A model generated the notes under the pieces. That model was not told the DNA's origin. It did not search any database and saw only the letters and a list, made by a program, of their open reading frames with translations. A DNA stretch of 64,000 nucleotides from assembly GCA_004340125.1 (NCBI GenBank), contig SLUK01000002.1, positions 310,001 to 374,000 on the forward strand, read 5' to 3'. The stretch is from Harryflintia acetispora. Lineage in GTDB: Bacteria > Bacillota > Clostridia > Oscillospirales > Ruminococcaceae. The stretch's first letter is position 1. Each line of letters starts with the position of its first letter. Shown here piece by piece: positions 35,593 to 44,419 of the stretch. A program made the translations under genes and the position numbers.

Positions 35593-36645
35593 TTAAAACT
35601 GCGCCTGAAAGCGGAGCTGTCCCTTTTTGATGAGGGTGTGCTCGGTGATGATCAAAGCGCAGAACAGCAAAAAGAGAGGATTGTAAAGAAAGCCGGTCTT
35701 GGAGAAGAAGAGCGCATCGATCAGCACCATCCCCAGCACCACCAGGTAGAGCAACGGCAGGGTCCGCTGGAAGGTCAGCAGCATGAGCGCGCAGTAGCCC
35801 ACGCAAAGCCAAACGGCCAGCGCCAGCGCGAAGCGCACCACGCCCCCGTTGAGCAGGTCGGCAAGCAAAAAGTTGCAGACGCCGGCCGAGTGGCTCAAAG
35901 TGATGTCGTAGCCGCTCCCCCGCCCGAGGAGCATCTCGGCCGGGGCGAACTGGCGCAGCTGCCCGGCGGCGCCCGAAATAAGTCCCTGACGCTGCTCGCC
36001 CAGCACCCCGAAGACCAGGGCCGAGGGCAGCAGCCGCTCGAGCGTTTGGTAGAGCGCGGGGGCGGTCAGCGCGCATAGCCCGGTGAGCACGGTGCCCTTG
36101 AAAAGGTTGTTATACTGCGCGCTGAGAAAGAAAAAGCTGCCGGTCGCAAAACCCGCGACGATCACCTGGTAGGCCACTTTGTAATCGGGCAGCGCCACCC
36201 CGCTAAGCGCGCAGCCGGCGAGGAAAAGCCCGCAGAGGGTGATGTTCATCAGCAGGTTGTCCAGCCGCTCCAGATTGACGGCGTAGAGCAAAATGCCCGC
36301 CCAAAGCACGAGCGCATAGAGCACCGTTTGCACGCCGGATAGGGTCTGCGCCTTGATGGGGGAATAGCTCAGGTTGCAGAAGTCCCAGAAGATATAAAGA
36401 AGCAGCAGCGCCGCGAGCGCCCCGGCGCCCGAGAGCCGGTCGAGCAGGAAGCCCTTGATCCGGCGCAGGTCATGGTTGAAGCGGGTGGCGAAGCTCAGCA
36501 CCACCGCGCCCCCCAGCAGCAGTATGGCGGGCAGCAGCGCCTTTGAAAGCACCCCGCCGACGGCCGGGGCGCAGAGATATAAAAACAGGGCCATATGCAA
36601 GGTCAGGCCCAGCGTCTTCATCATCACCGGTGTTTTCAGTTTCAA
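35593..36645 (-). CDS. Polytopic membrane protein, O-antigen ligase-like
   Basis: 350 residues from a TTG at 36645, chosen because GGGAGGCG lies 6 nt before it. The frame opens 5 codons earlier at a TTG that overlaps the SD. There are about ten hydrophobic helices and a larger outer loop near residues 210-260 containing LLGRGSGYDITLSHSAGVCNF, followed by LADLLNGGVVRF. This loop pattern resembles O-antigen ligase/polymerase (Wzy_C-type) proteins, but I do not see enough to name it. No glycan genes are adjacent. It is divergent from sbcD and upstream of coaX. Confidence 0.5.
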   Translation of the reverse strand: MKLKTPVMMKTLGLTLHMALFLYLCAPAVGGVLSKALLPAILLLGGAVVLSFATRFNHDLRRIKGFLLDRLSGAGALAALLLLYIFWDFCNLSYSPIKAQTLSGVQTVLYALVLWAGILLYAVNLERLDNLLMNITLCGLFLAGCALSGVALPDYKVAYQVIVAGFATGSFFFLSAQYNNLFKGTVLTGLCALTAPALYQTLERLLPSALVFGVLGEQRQGLISGAAGQLRQFAPAEMLLGRGSGYDITLSHSAGVCNFLLADLLNGGVVRFALALAVWLCVGYCALMLLTFQRTLPLLYLVVLGMVLIDALFFSKTGFLYNPLFLLFCALIITEHTLIKKGQLRFQAQF

Positions 36646-36711
36646 GCTCCCGCCTCCCAAAATTTCTAACGTTTAGTATGGGAGCGCATGGCGGCAGCTA
36701 TTCATTCCCGC

Positions 36712-36740
36712 TTTACGCAGGGGGGCAAGTGCGGTATGAT
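36712..36740 (+). promoter_or_regulatory. SigA promoter of sbcDC
   Basis: TTTACG (36712-36717), 17-nt spacer, TATGAT (36735-36740), 30 nt before the sbcD ATG. Confidence 0.6.
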
Positions 36741-36769
36741 AAGGATAGTAAATGAAACGGAGCGTACCT

Positions 36770-37915
36770 ATGAAACTGATTCACACCTCGGACTGGCACA
36801 TCGGGCGCACGCTGTTCGACTACAGCCTGCTCGAGGACCAAGCACATTTTTTGAAACAACTGGCCGACTATGCCCTCGAAATAAAGGCGGACGCCATCCT
36901 GGTCGCCGGCGATATTTACAACCGCGCGGTGCCCAGCGCCCAGGCCGTCGAGCTGCTGGACGGCGTGCTCGAGCGGCTGGTGCTTCGCCACGGCATCCCG
37001 GTCATCATGATCGCCGGGAACCACGACAGCCCGCAGCGCCTCTCCTTCGGCAGCCGGCTCTTAAAGGGCGCGGGGCTGACCATCGCCGGGACTCCCGCCG
37101 CGCGGCTGGAGCGCGCCGAGCTGCCCGGCGGCGTGGACATCCACCTGCTCCCCTATTTTTATCCCGCCCAGGTGCGGCTTCTGCTCGAGGACGACGGTAT
37201 CTCCACCTTCAACGACGCCTTCGCCGCGCTGATGGAGCGAAACCTCCCGCTGCTCGATCGGAGCCGCACCAACATCCTGATGGCGCACGGCTTCTTTTCC
37301 TCCCTCGGGCGGGAACGGGAGGACATGGTCTTTTCGAGCTCCGAGCTCTCGATCGGCATGGCGGACATCATGGATATCACGCTGGCCTCCGGCTTCGACT
37401 ACGCCGCGCTGGGCCATCTGCACGCGCCGCAGAAGGCCGGAGAAAATGCGCGCTACAGCGGCTCGCCGCTCAAGTATTCCCTCTCGGAAAGTCTGCATAG
37501 GAAGTCCGTCACACTGCTGGAGATTGAAAACGGCAAAGTCGATATTTCCACCCATGCCTTCGAGCCGCTGCGGGATGTGCGCACCATCGCCGGCCCCTTC
37601 GAGGAGCTGGCAAACCCCGCAAATCAAATGGACAGCAGCTGTGGGGACTACGTCTACGCCAACATTTTGGGGGACGGGGCGATCCTCTTCGCCATGCAGA
37701 AGCTGCGCGCCGTCTTCCCGAATATTCTGGGGCTGAGCTTTATTACCCCGGGCCAGGAAAACGGGCAGCCCGTGCACCTGGGCGAGGACCTCTCGCAGCG
37801 TCCGGTGGAGGAGCTTTTCGGGGAGTTTTACCGGCAGATCACCGGGGAGGAGCTTTCCCCCGGGCGCGCCGGGCTCATTGAAAGGCTCTTAAAGGAAAGC
37901 GAGGTGCAGCCGTGA
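36770..37915 (+). CDS. sbcD: Exonuclease SbcD (Mre11 homologue)
   Basis: 381 residues from the ATG at 36770 (MKLIHTSDWHIGR); an ATG 18 nt upstream is less likely. SbcD is the manganese nuclease of SbcCD that cuts hairpins and protein-blocked DNA ends. Phosphoesterase motifs: HTSDWHIG, LVAGDIYNRA, IAGNHDSPQRL, MAHGFF and YAALGHLHAPQ. The C-terminal capping domain follows. The stop overlaps the sbcC GTG start by 4 nt (GTGA), so the two are coupled. Confidence 0.97.
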   Translation: MKLIHTSDWHIGRTLFDYSLLEDQAHFLKQLADYALEIKADAILVAGDIYNRAVPSAQAVELLDGVLERLVLRHGIPVIMIAGNHDSPQRLSFGSRLLKGAGLTIAGTPAARLERAELPGGVDIHLLPYFYPAQVRLLLEDDGISTFNDAFAALMERNLPLLDRSRTNILMAHGFFSSLGREREDMVFSSSELSIGMADIMDITLASGFDYAALGHLHAPQKAGENARYSGSPLKYSLSESLHRKSVTLLEIENGKVDISTHAFEPLRDVRTIAGPFEELANPANQMDSSCGDYVYANILGDGAILFAMQKLRAVFPNILGLSFITPGQENGQPVHLGEDLSQRPVEELFGEFYRQITGEELSPGRAGLIERLLKESEVQP

Positions 37916-40872
37916 AGCCGAAATATCTCGAGTTAAACGCCTTCGGCCCCTTCGCCCAAAAGGAGGAAATCGACTTTTCCCGCTTCGAGCAGGACGGCGT
38001 TTTCCTGCTGAGCGGCCCGACCGGCGCGGGCAAGACCACCATCTTTGACGCGATCTCCTTCGCGCTCTACGGCGTGCCCAGCGGCGACGGGCGTGAGAGC
38101 CTTTCGCTCAAAAGCCAATACAGCCCGGACGAGGAGACCTGCTACGTGCGCTACCGCTTCGAGGCCGGCGGCCACGAGTACGAGGTCCACCGCGCGCCCA
38201 AGCAAAGCCGCTACTCCAAGCGGATCAAGGGGCTGCGCCTGGTGCCGGAAAGCGCCGAGCTGACGATCGATCAAAAGGAAGTGCTCACCGGCAACCAAAA
38301 CGTCAACGAACGCCTCGTCGAGGTGCTGGGGATCGACCGGGAGCAGTTCCGCCAGATCGTCATGCTCGCGCAGGGCGATTTTATGCGGCTGCTTTCTTCA
38401 GACAGCAAGGACAAGGAAAAAATCCTGCGCCGGGTCTTCTCCACCGAGTGCCTCTACCGCTTCACCGAGCGGCTGCGCGAGTATGCGCTGGACATCCGCC
38501 GCCGGCAGGAGGACAACCTGCGCCTGCTGCAAAGCGTGGCACGCTCCCTCTCCTGCGAAAACAACCCCGCGTTGCAGGAGGCGTGCGCACAGGAATTCCC
38601 CGATGCGGGGCGGCTTTTAGAGCTGCTGGAACGTCAGATCGAAGCGGACGAAGGGCTCCTCGCCGGGTGCGATGAAAGGCTCGGCTCCCTCGCGGCCCGG
38701 CTGGCGGCGCTCGACCTGCCGGGCGCCCGGGAGCTCTGCGAGCGGTTTTCGCGGCGCGGCGAACTGGAGCAAAAAATGCAGGAGTTTTTGTCTGAGGAGC
38801 CCCGGCTAAAGAAGGCACACCAAGAGCTTTCCCGGCTGCAGCGGGCCGTGGCCATCGCCGGGGAGCGGGTGGCCTGTGAGCAGACGGCGGTGCAGCTGGA
38901 AAAGGCGCGCCGCTCCAGGGAAGAGTATGCCGGGCAGCTGCAAGGGCTCTCCCCTGCCTTTCAGGAAGCAGAGCTGCAATACGGGCAGCTCGAAACGCTG
39001 CGCGCACGGCAGCAGGAATGTGAAGAGCGCCGCCTCACGCTGCAAGAGCGGCTCTCCGGGCTGGAGCGCCTCGATGCCTTGCACCTCTCCTGCGCGCAGC
39101 TGGAGGGCCGGTTAAAAGAGGCTGACCGGCGCCGAGAGCTGTTGGAGCTCCTGCTGCACCGGTGCGAGCTGGACGAGGCAAAGGCGGCCATCGTCCGTGG
39201 GCAGGAGCTATGCCTCAGTCTGCGGGAGGCGCAGAAGAAATACCAGTCCGCGAAGGAGCGCTTCGCCCATGCGGACCGGGAATATAAAATGGGTTATGAG
39301 GCTTTCCTCGATTCCCAGACCGGGCTGCTCGCCGCCACCCTTCTCCCCGGTTCTCCCTGCCCGGTCTGCGGTTCGCTCTCACATCCCGCCCCCGCCCCGG
39401 CGGCGCAGACGGACGTGAGCCAGGAGGCCCTGGAGCTGCTGCGCCTGCGACGGGAGGAATCCCTCTCCGCCGCCAAGGAGGCGCAGGTCGCGCTGCAGGC
39501 GGGGCTGGCGGGCCTTGGTGGAGAAGAAGCACAGGATCCGATGAGCCTCCTGCCGCTCGAGCAGAAAGAACAATCCCTTGAGGAATCCGCCGCCGCGCTA
39601 CAGCGCGAGCAGGAGGTTCTGGCTGCTTCCATCGCGGCCCTCTTCGATCCCGGCAAGCTGGACGGCTCCGCCTGTCGCGACCGGGAAGCCCTGTCCCGCC
39701 GCCGCGAAGAGCTCACAAAAGAGCGCTCCGGGCTCGCCGCCCGACTCGAAACAGCACGCGGGGAGGTGCAGGAGCTCGAAGCCCGGCTCTCCGTTCCCCT
39801 TTCGAAGGAGGAGGCGCAGCGGCAGATCGCCGCGCTCACAGTCGAAGCGACCGCGCTGCGCGAGGAGGCACAGGCCATTACCAAGCGGTATCTCGAGCTT
39901 GGAAGCCAGAAGAAGAGCCTCGGGGAGCTGCTGGATTCGCTTTCGGCCCAGCTCGAAACGCTGCAGAAGGAGGAGGCCGCCTGCCGGGAGCGGTATCACT
40001 CGGCGCTGGAGCAGAACGGCTTCTCAGGCGAGGAGGAGCACGCCCGCTGCCTTGCGCGGCGGGGCGAGCTCGACGCGCTGCGCGCCTCCCTGCAATCTAG
40101 CCAGCGTCAGCGCGACGAGACGGCGGCGCAATACCGGCTGCTCTGCGACCAGCTGGAGGGGAAAACGCCGCCCGACCTTGCCGCGCTGCAGGAGGCGGCG
40201 GGAGCGCTGCGCGCCCAGCAGCAGGAGCAAGCCGGCGAGCGGGACCGGCTCCTCTCCCGCCTCTCGCTCAACCGGGCGGGACGCGAAGAAATCGTCCGGA
40301 TCGCCGGCAGCAGCGGCAGGCTGGATGCGCAGTATCTCGATGCGGGCGCGCTGGGCGCCCTGGCCAGCGGCAACAACCCTCAAAAGCTGACCTTCGAGCG
40401 GTATGTCCTTGGGCGGTACTTCGATGACATCCTGTCGGTGGCAAACCTGCGCCTGCGGCAGATGACCGCCGACCGGTATGCCTTCCGGCGGCGGGAGGGC
40501 CGCTCGAGCTATATTTCGAACACCGGGCTTCAGATCGACATCCTCGACGCCTACACCGGCAAGCTGCGGGCGGTGGGCACCCTCTCGGGGGGCGAGAGCT
40601 TCAAGGCCTCGCTGGCGCTGGCGCTGGGGCTCGCGGACGTGGTCTCCCACTACAACGGGCGGGTGAACATCAGCACCATCTTTATTGACGAAGGGTTCGG
40701 CACCCTCGATGCGCAGTCGCTGGAAAGCGCGATGGAGGCCCTGCTCTCCCTGCGCGAGGGCGGGCGGCTGGTGGGGATCATCTCCCATGTTCCCGAGCTG
40801 CAGACCATGATTGCCCAAAAGATCTCGGTCATCCCCTCCCCACAGGGGTCCACGCTGAAAATCCTTTCCTGA
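37912..40872 (+). CDS. sbcC: Exonuclease subunit SbcC (Rad50 homologue)
   Basis: 986 residues from a GTG start. SMC-like ATPase: Walker A GPTGAGKTTIFDA at about 35-47, then a long coiled coil rich in E, L, Q and R, with the zinc hook CPVCGSLSHP in the middle (around residue 483) and a second coil returning to the ATPase signature TLSGGESFKASLALALG and Walker B TIFIDEGFGTLD. It forms a complex with SbcD. Full length for Firmicute SbcC (about 1000). Confidence 0.96.
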   Translation: MKPKYLELNAFGPFAQKEEIDFSRFEQDGVFLLSGPTGAGKTTIFDAISFALYGVPSGDGRESLSLKSQYSPDEETCYVRYRFEAGGHEYEVHRAPKQSRYSKRIKGLRLVPESAELTIDQKEVLTGNQNVNERLVEVLGIDREQFRQIVMLAQGDFMRLLSSDSKDKEKILRRVFSTECLYRFTERLREYALDIRRRQEDNLRLLQSVARSLSCENNPALQEACAQEFPDAGRLLELLERQIEADEGLLAGCDERLGSLAARLAALDLPGARELCERFSRRGELEQKMQEFLSEEPRLKKAHQELSRLQRAVAIAGERVACEQTAVQLEKARRSREEYAGQLQGLSPAFQEAELQYGQLETLRARQQECEERRLTLQERLSGLERLDALHLSCAQLEGRLKEADRRRELLELLLHRCELDEAKAAIVRGQELCLSLREAQKKYQSAKERFAHADREYKMGYEAFLDSQTGLLAATLLPGSPCPVCGSLSHPAPAPAAQTDVSQEALELLRLRREESLSAAKEAQVALQAGLAGLGGEEAQDPMSLLPLEQKEQSLEESAAALQREQEVLAASIAALFDPGKLDGSACRDREALSRRREELTKERSGLAARLETARGEVQELEARLSVPLSKEEAQRQIAALTVEATALREEAQAITKRYLELGSQKKSLGELLDSLSAQLETLQKEEAACRERYHSALEQNGFSGEEEHARCLARRGELDALRASLQSSQRQRDETAAQYRLLCDQLEGKTPPDLAALQEAAGALRAQQQEQAGERDRLLSRLSLNRAGREEIVRIAGSSGRLDAQYLDAGALGALASGNNPQKLTFERYVLGRYFDDILSVANLRLRQMTADRYAFRRREGRSSYISNTGLQIDILDAYTGKLRAVGTLSGGESFKASLALALGLADVVSHYNGRVNISTIFIDEGFGTLDAQSLESAMEALLSLREGGRLVGIISHVPELQTMIAQKISVIPSPQGSTLKILS

Positions 40873-40905
40873 CTCCTTCCCGGCGGGCTATCAAATTTAT
40901 AAGTA

Positions 40906-40934
40906 TTGACAGCGGGCGTTTTCTTCTCTATGCT
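40906..40934 (+). promoter_or_regulatory. SigA promoter of the DUF401 gene
   Basis: TTGACA (40906-40911), 17-nt spacer, TATGCT (40929-40934), 42 nt before the ATG at 40976. Confidence 0.75.
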
Positions 40935-40975
40935 TTCCTATCAAGAACGCATGTAAGAATGGAGCGGGGAAACTT

Positions 40976-42184
40976 ATGCCGATAGAAATCGTCTACCTGG
41001 GGATCGTTTTTCTTGTGATCGTCCTGCTGCTCGGCTTTCGCCGTCCGCTTTACCAGGCGATCCTGGGTGGGCTACTGGCCGCCGCGCTGCTCTACCGGAT
41101 TCCCCCGGCCGCCTTGCTGCGGCAGACGGCGAAGGTATTCGCCGACTGGGATTCCCTCTCGGTCCTGGTCTCGCTCTACCTGATCACCTACCTGCAGCGC
41201 ATGCTGGAGGCGCGCAGCCAGATCAAGCTGGCTCAGCAGGACCTCAATGGCCTGCTCCACAACCGCCGGGCCAACGCGGCGGGCGCGCCGCTGTTCATCG
41301 GGCTTCTGCCCTCCTCGGCCGCCATGATCCTGTGCGGGGACATCGTCAAGGACTCCACCAACGACTACCTAAGCCCCAAAGAGCAGGCGTTCACGGCCAG
41401 CTGGTTCCGCCATATCCCGGAGAGCACCCTGCCGACCTATTCCGGCGTGCTGCTGATGGCCAATCTCTCCGGGGTCCCGCTGCCGACGTTCATGCTCGGC
41501 ATGATCGTCCCGGTCGCGGTGCTGGCGTTGCTCGGATACTTCTATTGCCTGCGCCGGCTGCCCCGTGACCCCGGAACCCCCCGCAGCGAAAACCGGCTGC
41601 GGGATGCGCTGAACCTCGTGCGGCACCTGTGGTCGCTGTTGCTGATCCTCGTCCTGATCCTGGCTTTTAAGCTCTCCGTCGTCCTCTCCGTGTTGATCGT
41701 GATCGCTGCCTGCGCCCTCGTCTACCGCTTCCGCATGAGGGAGCTGCTGCCTATGTTTCGCAGCGCGATCGAAAAGAATCTGCTGCTCAATACCTTCCTG
41801 GTGCTGGTGCTCAAGGAATACATCGCCTACAGCGGAGTGCTGCAATTGCTCCCCGACACGCTGTCCCGCCTGCCGATCCCGCCTTATCTGGTCTTCGCGC
41901 TGCTCTTCTTCCTGGGCGGGATCATCAGCGGCACCAATGGGATCATCGCGCTGGGCACGCCGCTGGCCTTCGCCGCGATCCCCGGCGGCATGCCGCTGAT
42001 GGTTCTGCTGATGTGCATGTGCCACGCGGCAAACCTGATCTCCCCCACCCACGTCTGTCTGGTGGTCGCAGCGGAATACTTCCACATCACCCTGGGGGAG
42101 CTGGTGCGCAAGACGCTTCCAATGGTGCTGCTGTTCAGCGTACTGATGGTGGGCTACTACCTGGTCTTGACCATGGTGATTTAA
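40976..42184 (+). CDS. DUF401 family integral membrane protein
   Basis: 402 residues, about ten membrane helices. The pattern LYLITYLQRMLE, FIGLLPSSAAMILCGDIVK and PTYSGVLLMANLSGVP matches what I know of the DUF401 family, which resembles gluconate/citrate-type permeases (ArsB/NhaD-like). Function unknown. A GGAGCGGGG SD precedes the ATG. It is a single gene with its own promoter and a strong terminator, between sbcC and the convergent dpaB. Confidence 0.75.
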   Translation: MPIEIVYLGIVFLVIVLLLGFRRPLYQAILGGLLAAALLYRIPPAALLRQTAKVFADWDSLSVLVSLYLITYLQRMLEARSQIKLAQQDLNGLLHNRRANAAGAPLFIGLLPSSAAMILCGDIVKDSTNDYLSPKEQAFTASWFRHIPESTLPTYSGVLLMANLSGVPLPTFMLGMIVPVAVLALLGYFYCLRRLPRDPGTPRSENRLRDALNLVRHLWSLLLILVLILAFKLSVVLSVLIVIAACALVYRFRMRELLPMFRSAIEKNLLLNTFLVLVLKEYIAYSGVLQLLPDTLSRLPIPPYLVFALLFFLGGIISGTNGIIALGTPLAFAAIPGGMPLMVLLMCMCHAANLISPTHVCLVVAAEYFHITLGELVRKTLPMVLLFSVLMVGYYLVLTMVI

Positions 42185-42195
42185 AATTACATAAA

Positions 42196-42232
42196 AATGG
42201 GCCCGCTGCGGATACTCCGCAGCGGGCCCATT
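42196..42232. terminator. Terminator between DUF401 gene and dpaB
   Basis: Perfect 17-bp stem AATGGGCCCGCTGCGGA/TCCGCAGCGGGCCCATT with a TAC loop. It is preceded by AAAA and followed by CTTAAGGG, so the T-tract is short in both directions; it is placed between convergent genes. Confidence 0.75.
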
Positions 42233-42288
42233 CTTAAGGGTTTTGTGTTTGACCTGCTTCCCTTTTGTGCAAGATAGCAAAAAGGGGG

Positions 42289-42861
42289 TTAAAAAATAAC
42301 GGGCTGCAGCTGCAGTCCCTTGAGCGCGCACTCCAGCGCCTGGGGAATCTGGCCGAAATCCGCGACGATGGACTGCGGCTTCTTGAGCGGGTCGTCCTGG
42401 CGCATGGGCACGAAGTAGATGTTCTTCTGATTGAGCAGCACGCCGATGTTCTTGGCGGACGCGCCGAGGGCGTCATTGGTCGACACCGCCAGCACCACCG
42501 GACGCTGGTTGCGCAGATGGGCCTTGACCGCCATGGTCACCGAGCTGTCGGTGATCCCGTTCGCGAGCTTGCCCAGCGTATTGCCGGTGCAGGGGGCGAC
42601 CACCAGAATGTCGAGCAGGGCCTTGGGGCCGATGGGCTCCGCTTCCTTGATGGTATGGATGATCTTATGTCCGCAGATTTCCTCGATCCTGTCGATAAAA
42701 TCCTGCGCCTTGCCAAAGCGCGTATCCGTTTCATAGGACATCGCCGACATGATGGGAAACACGTCGTAGCCGAGGTCTTTGACCGCCTCGATCTGGGGGA
42801 CCGTTTTGCCAAACGTGCAAAACGACCCGGTCATTGCGAAGCCGAGCCTTATGCGATCCAT
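42289..42861 (-). CDS. dpaB: Dipicolinate synthase subunit B (SpoVFB)
   Basis: 190 residues. Flavoprotein-like subunit of the mother-cell enzyme that oxidises dihydrodipicolinate to dipicolinic acid, the Ca2+ chelate of the spore core. The N-terminus IRLGFAMTGSFCTFGK, ILVVAPCTGNTLGKLANGI and the VVLAVSTNDALG segments are characteristic. It lies 5 nt after dpaA, so the two are co-transcribed. In Bacillus the pair sits with asd and dapA; here it stands alone. Confidence 0.95.
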   Translation of the reverse strand: MDRIRLGFAMTGSFCTFGKTVPQIEAVKDLGYDVFPIMSAMSYETDTRFGKAQDFIDRIEEICGHKIIHTIKEAEPIGPKALLDILVVAPCTGNTLGKLANGITDSSVTMAVKAHLRNQRPVVLAVSTNDALGASAKNIGVLLNQKNIYFVPMRQDDPLKKPQSIVADFGQIPQALECALKGLQLQPVIF

Positions 42862-42866
42862 GAAAT

Positions 42867-43745
42867 TCAGGCACCTCTTTCCTCCAAAATATTAAATACC
42901 GTATCCTTGATGATCTGTGCCGCGCTGATCGGCGCGACCTTGCCCGGGAGGGAGAGCGCCCAGATTACCCGAATCCCGAGATGCCGCGCCGCATCCAGGT
43001 CCACCCCGCCCGGCTTGGAGGCCAGGTCGATCAGCAGGCAATCCTTATGTAGAGCACACAGCACTTCCTCGTTAAAGAGCTTGACGGGGACGGTGTTGAA
43101 GATGATCTCCTGGCTGGCTGCGGCTTCTTTGAGCTTCGCCATCGGCACCGGTTCGGCGCCCATCAGCTTGATCCAGGCCAGGTCCCCCTGCTTTCTGGCG
43201 GCGACGCTCACCTTTGCCCCGCAGGCTAGCAGCAGAGCCGTCATCGCCCTGGATACCCTACCGAAGCCGGTGACGAGGCACTTCGAGCCGAAGATGGTCT
43301 TGGCCGTCTCCTGCATGGCGATGCAAAGCGCCCCCTCGGCGGTCGGCACGCAGTTGCGCACGATCATCTCCTCGCGCTGGTAATAGTCCAGCACCGCAAA
43401 ACCGTATTCCCGTGCGAGCGCACACACATCTTCGCTTGCCATGCCGCCCAGCAGCAGCGCCTTCTTGTTTAAAGCGCGCAGGCAGGCCTTAAGCGCCGGA
43501 GGCTCCTTGGCGAAGGGCGCGTTGACCGCCGTGCCGTCCACCGTCAGCGGCAGCGGGAAGATCGCGACGTCGCATTTTGCCAGCGTACCCGCCAGGTCGG
43601 CGGTGCAGCAAACCTCATCGGTCAGCTCCACGCAGTCGTCGAATCCGAGCGCATAAACCTCATATCCCTCGCCCGCCAGCAAATTGGCCAGGCAGCTCTG
43701 TCGCAGGTCCCCGCCGACGAGCGCGAAGCAAAGATCCTTCCTCAT
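42867..43745 (-). CDS. dpaA: Dipicolinate synthase subunit A (SpoVFA)
   Basis: 292 residues from the ATG at 43745, with GGGGG 7 nt upstream; an ATG at 43760 lacks an SD. NAD(P)-binding subunit of dipicolinate synthase. It opens with LCFALVGGDLRQSCLANLL, and has a second Rossmann motif KCLVTGFGRVSRAM and the LASKPGGVD segment. Presence shows that the organism makes endospores. A SigK-like promoter lies 118 nt upstream, in keeping with mother-cell expression in Bacillus. Confidence 0.95.
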   Translation of the reverse strand: MRKDLCFALVGGDLRQSCLANLLAGEGYEVYALGFDDCVELTDEVCCTADLAGTLAKCDVAIFPLPLTVDGTAVNAPFAKEPPALKACLRALNKKALLLGGMASEDVCALAREYGFAVLDYYQREEMIVRNCVPTAEGALCIAMQETAKTIFGSKCLVTGFGRVSRAMTALLLACGAKVSVAARKQGDLAWIKLMGAEPVPMAKLKEAAASQEIIFNTVPVKLFNEEVLCALHKDCLLIDLASKPGGVDLDAARHLGIRVIWALSLPGKVAPISAAQIIKDTVFNILEERGA

Positions 43746-43862
43746 ATTAGTAACCCCCATCGTATCTAGTGATCCATCCCGCTAAAGTCTTGACGCGTCG
43801 ACGCGGGCAGTGCAGAATCCCCCCTTCGGGGCCGCCGGCCCGCTCGCGGGAATCTGCTGGTA

Positions 43863-43891
43863 TATCCTATGAATCAGCCCGGATATGGGTG
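43863..43891 (-). promoter_or_regulatory. SigK-type promoter of dpaAB
   Basis: Minus-strand CACC (43888-43891), 16-nt spacer, CATAGGATA (43863-43871). This fits the Bacillus SigK pattern mACm-N16-CATAnnnTA at every specified position. SigK is the late mother-cell sigma factor that drives spoVF in Bacillus. Confidence 0.7.
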
Positions 43892-43980
43892 CGTGCCCCC
43901 CGTTTTTTGAGCCCGTTTCCCCCGCCAGACAGGATGGGAGCATTTTTCTTTGACAAATTACAGACAATTACCAGATTTTG

Positions 43981-44009
43981 TTGACTATTCAGGTAATTTT
44001 TTATATTAT
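43981..44009 (+). promoter_or_regulatory. SigA promoter of the V-ATPase operon
   Basis: TTGACT (43981-43986), 17-nt spacer, TATTAT (44004-44009). Expected start of RNA near 44016, about 90 nt before the first gene. Confidence 0.75.
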
Positions 44010-44104
44010 AGAAACATGCGTGAATCTACAAGATATAGTGGGCTTTTCTCTGGGTTCTGCCTTTTTTTGTGGATTTACAGTTTCGGGTAAAGGTGGTGAT
44101 ACTC

Positions 44105-44419
44105 TTGCAAGAGGTCATGAATAAAATCGTGGAGACCGAGCAGCAGGCGCAGTCCATACGCACGGCGGCGCAAAACGAGGCGAAGGCCGCGCAGGCCGAG
44201 GCGCTGCGGCAGGGCAAGGAACTGCTGGAGCATGCGCGCAAGGCCGGAAACGAGGAGGCGGCAAAGCTCATCTCGCAGGCCGAAGCCGAGGCGCAAGCGC
44301 TCCTTGCAAAAAGCGAGCAGCAGGCGGCCGAAAAGGCGCGCCGGCTGCGCGGGGACAGTGAGGAAAAGATGCGCGCCGCGGCACGGTTCGTGATGGAAAG
44401 GATTGTAGATAGCGTATGA
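44105..44419 (+). CDS. ntpF: V-type ATPase peripheral stalk subunit G/H (NtpF-like)
   Basis: 104 residues from a TTG at 44105, chosen because AAAGGTGGTGAT stands 4 nt before it. The frame upstream to 44069 has no SD. Almost entirely a charged alpha-helix rich in A, E, K, Q and R (heptad-like), as in subunit G/H, which pairs with subunit E in the peripheral stalk. First gene of an operon in the order F-I-K-E-C-G-A-B-D, the same as the Enterococcus hirae ntp operon. Its stop overlaps the ntpI start by 4 nt. Confidence 0.85.
   Translation: MQEVMNKIVETEQQAQSIRTAAQNEAKAAQAEALRQGKELLEHARKAGNEEAAKLISQAEAEAQALLAKSEQQAAEKARRLRGDSEEKMRAAARFVMERIVDSV

Larger units (their letters stand above)
43746..44104. 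other. Divergent control region between dpaA and the V-ATPase operon
   Basis: 359 nt without a gene. The left part is GC-rich and includes a large imperfect inverted repeat (43811-43859, arms GCAGAATCCC and GGGAATCTGC with an inner CCCC/GGGG hairpin), which would be in the dpaA leader. The right part from 43940 is AT-rich and carries the V-ATPase promoter. Confidence 0.7.

Noticed and set aside
35531..36076. N-terminal 180 codons of an open frame that continues into coaX
   Set aside because: It lies in another frame of the membrane protein gene. The coaX SD and promoter show the start at 35530.
43950..43978. TTGACA at 43950-43955 as V-ATPase promoter
   Set aside because: At 17 nt the -10 would be AGATTT, which is poor. 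The TTGACT-N17-TATTAT just downstream is better.
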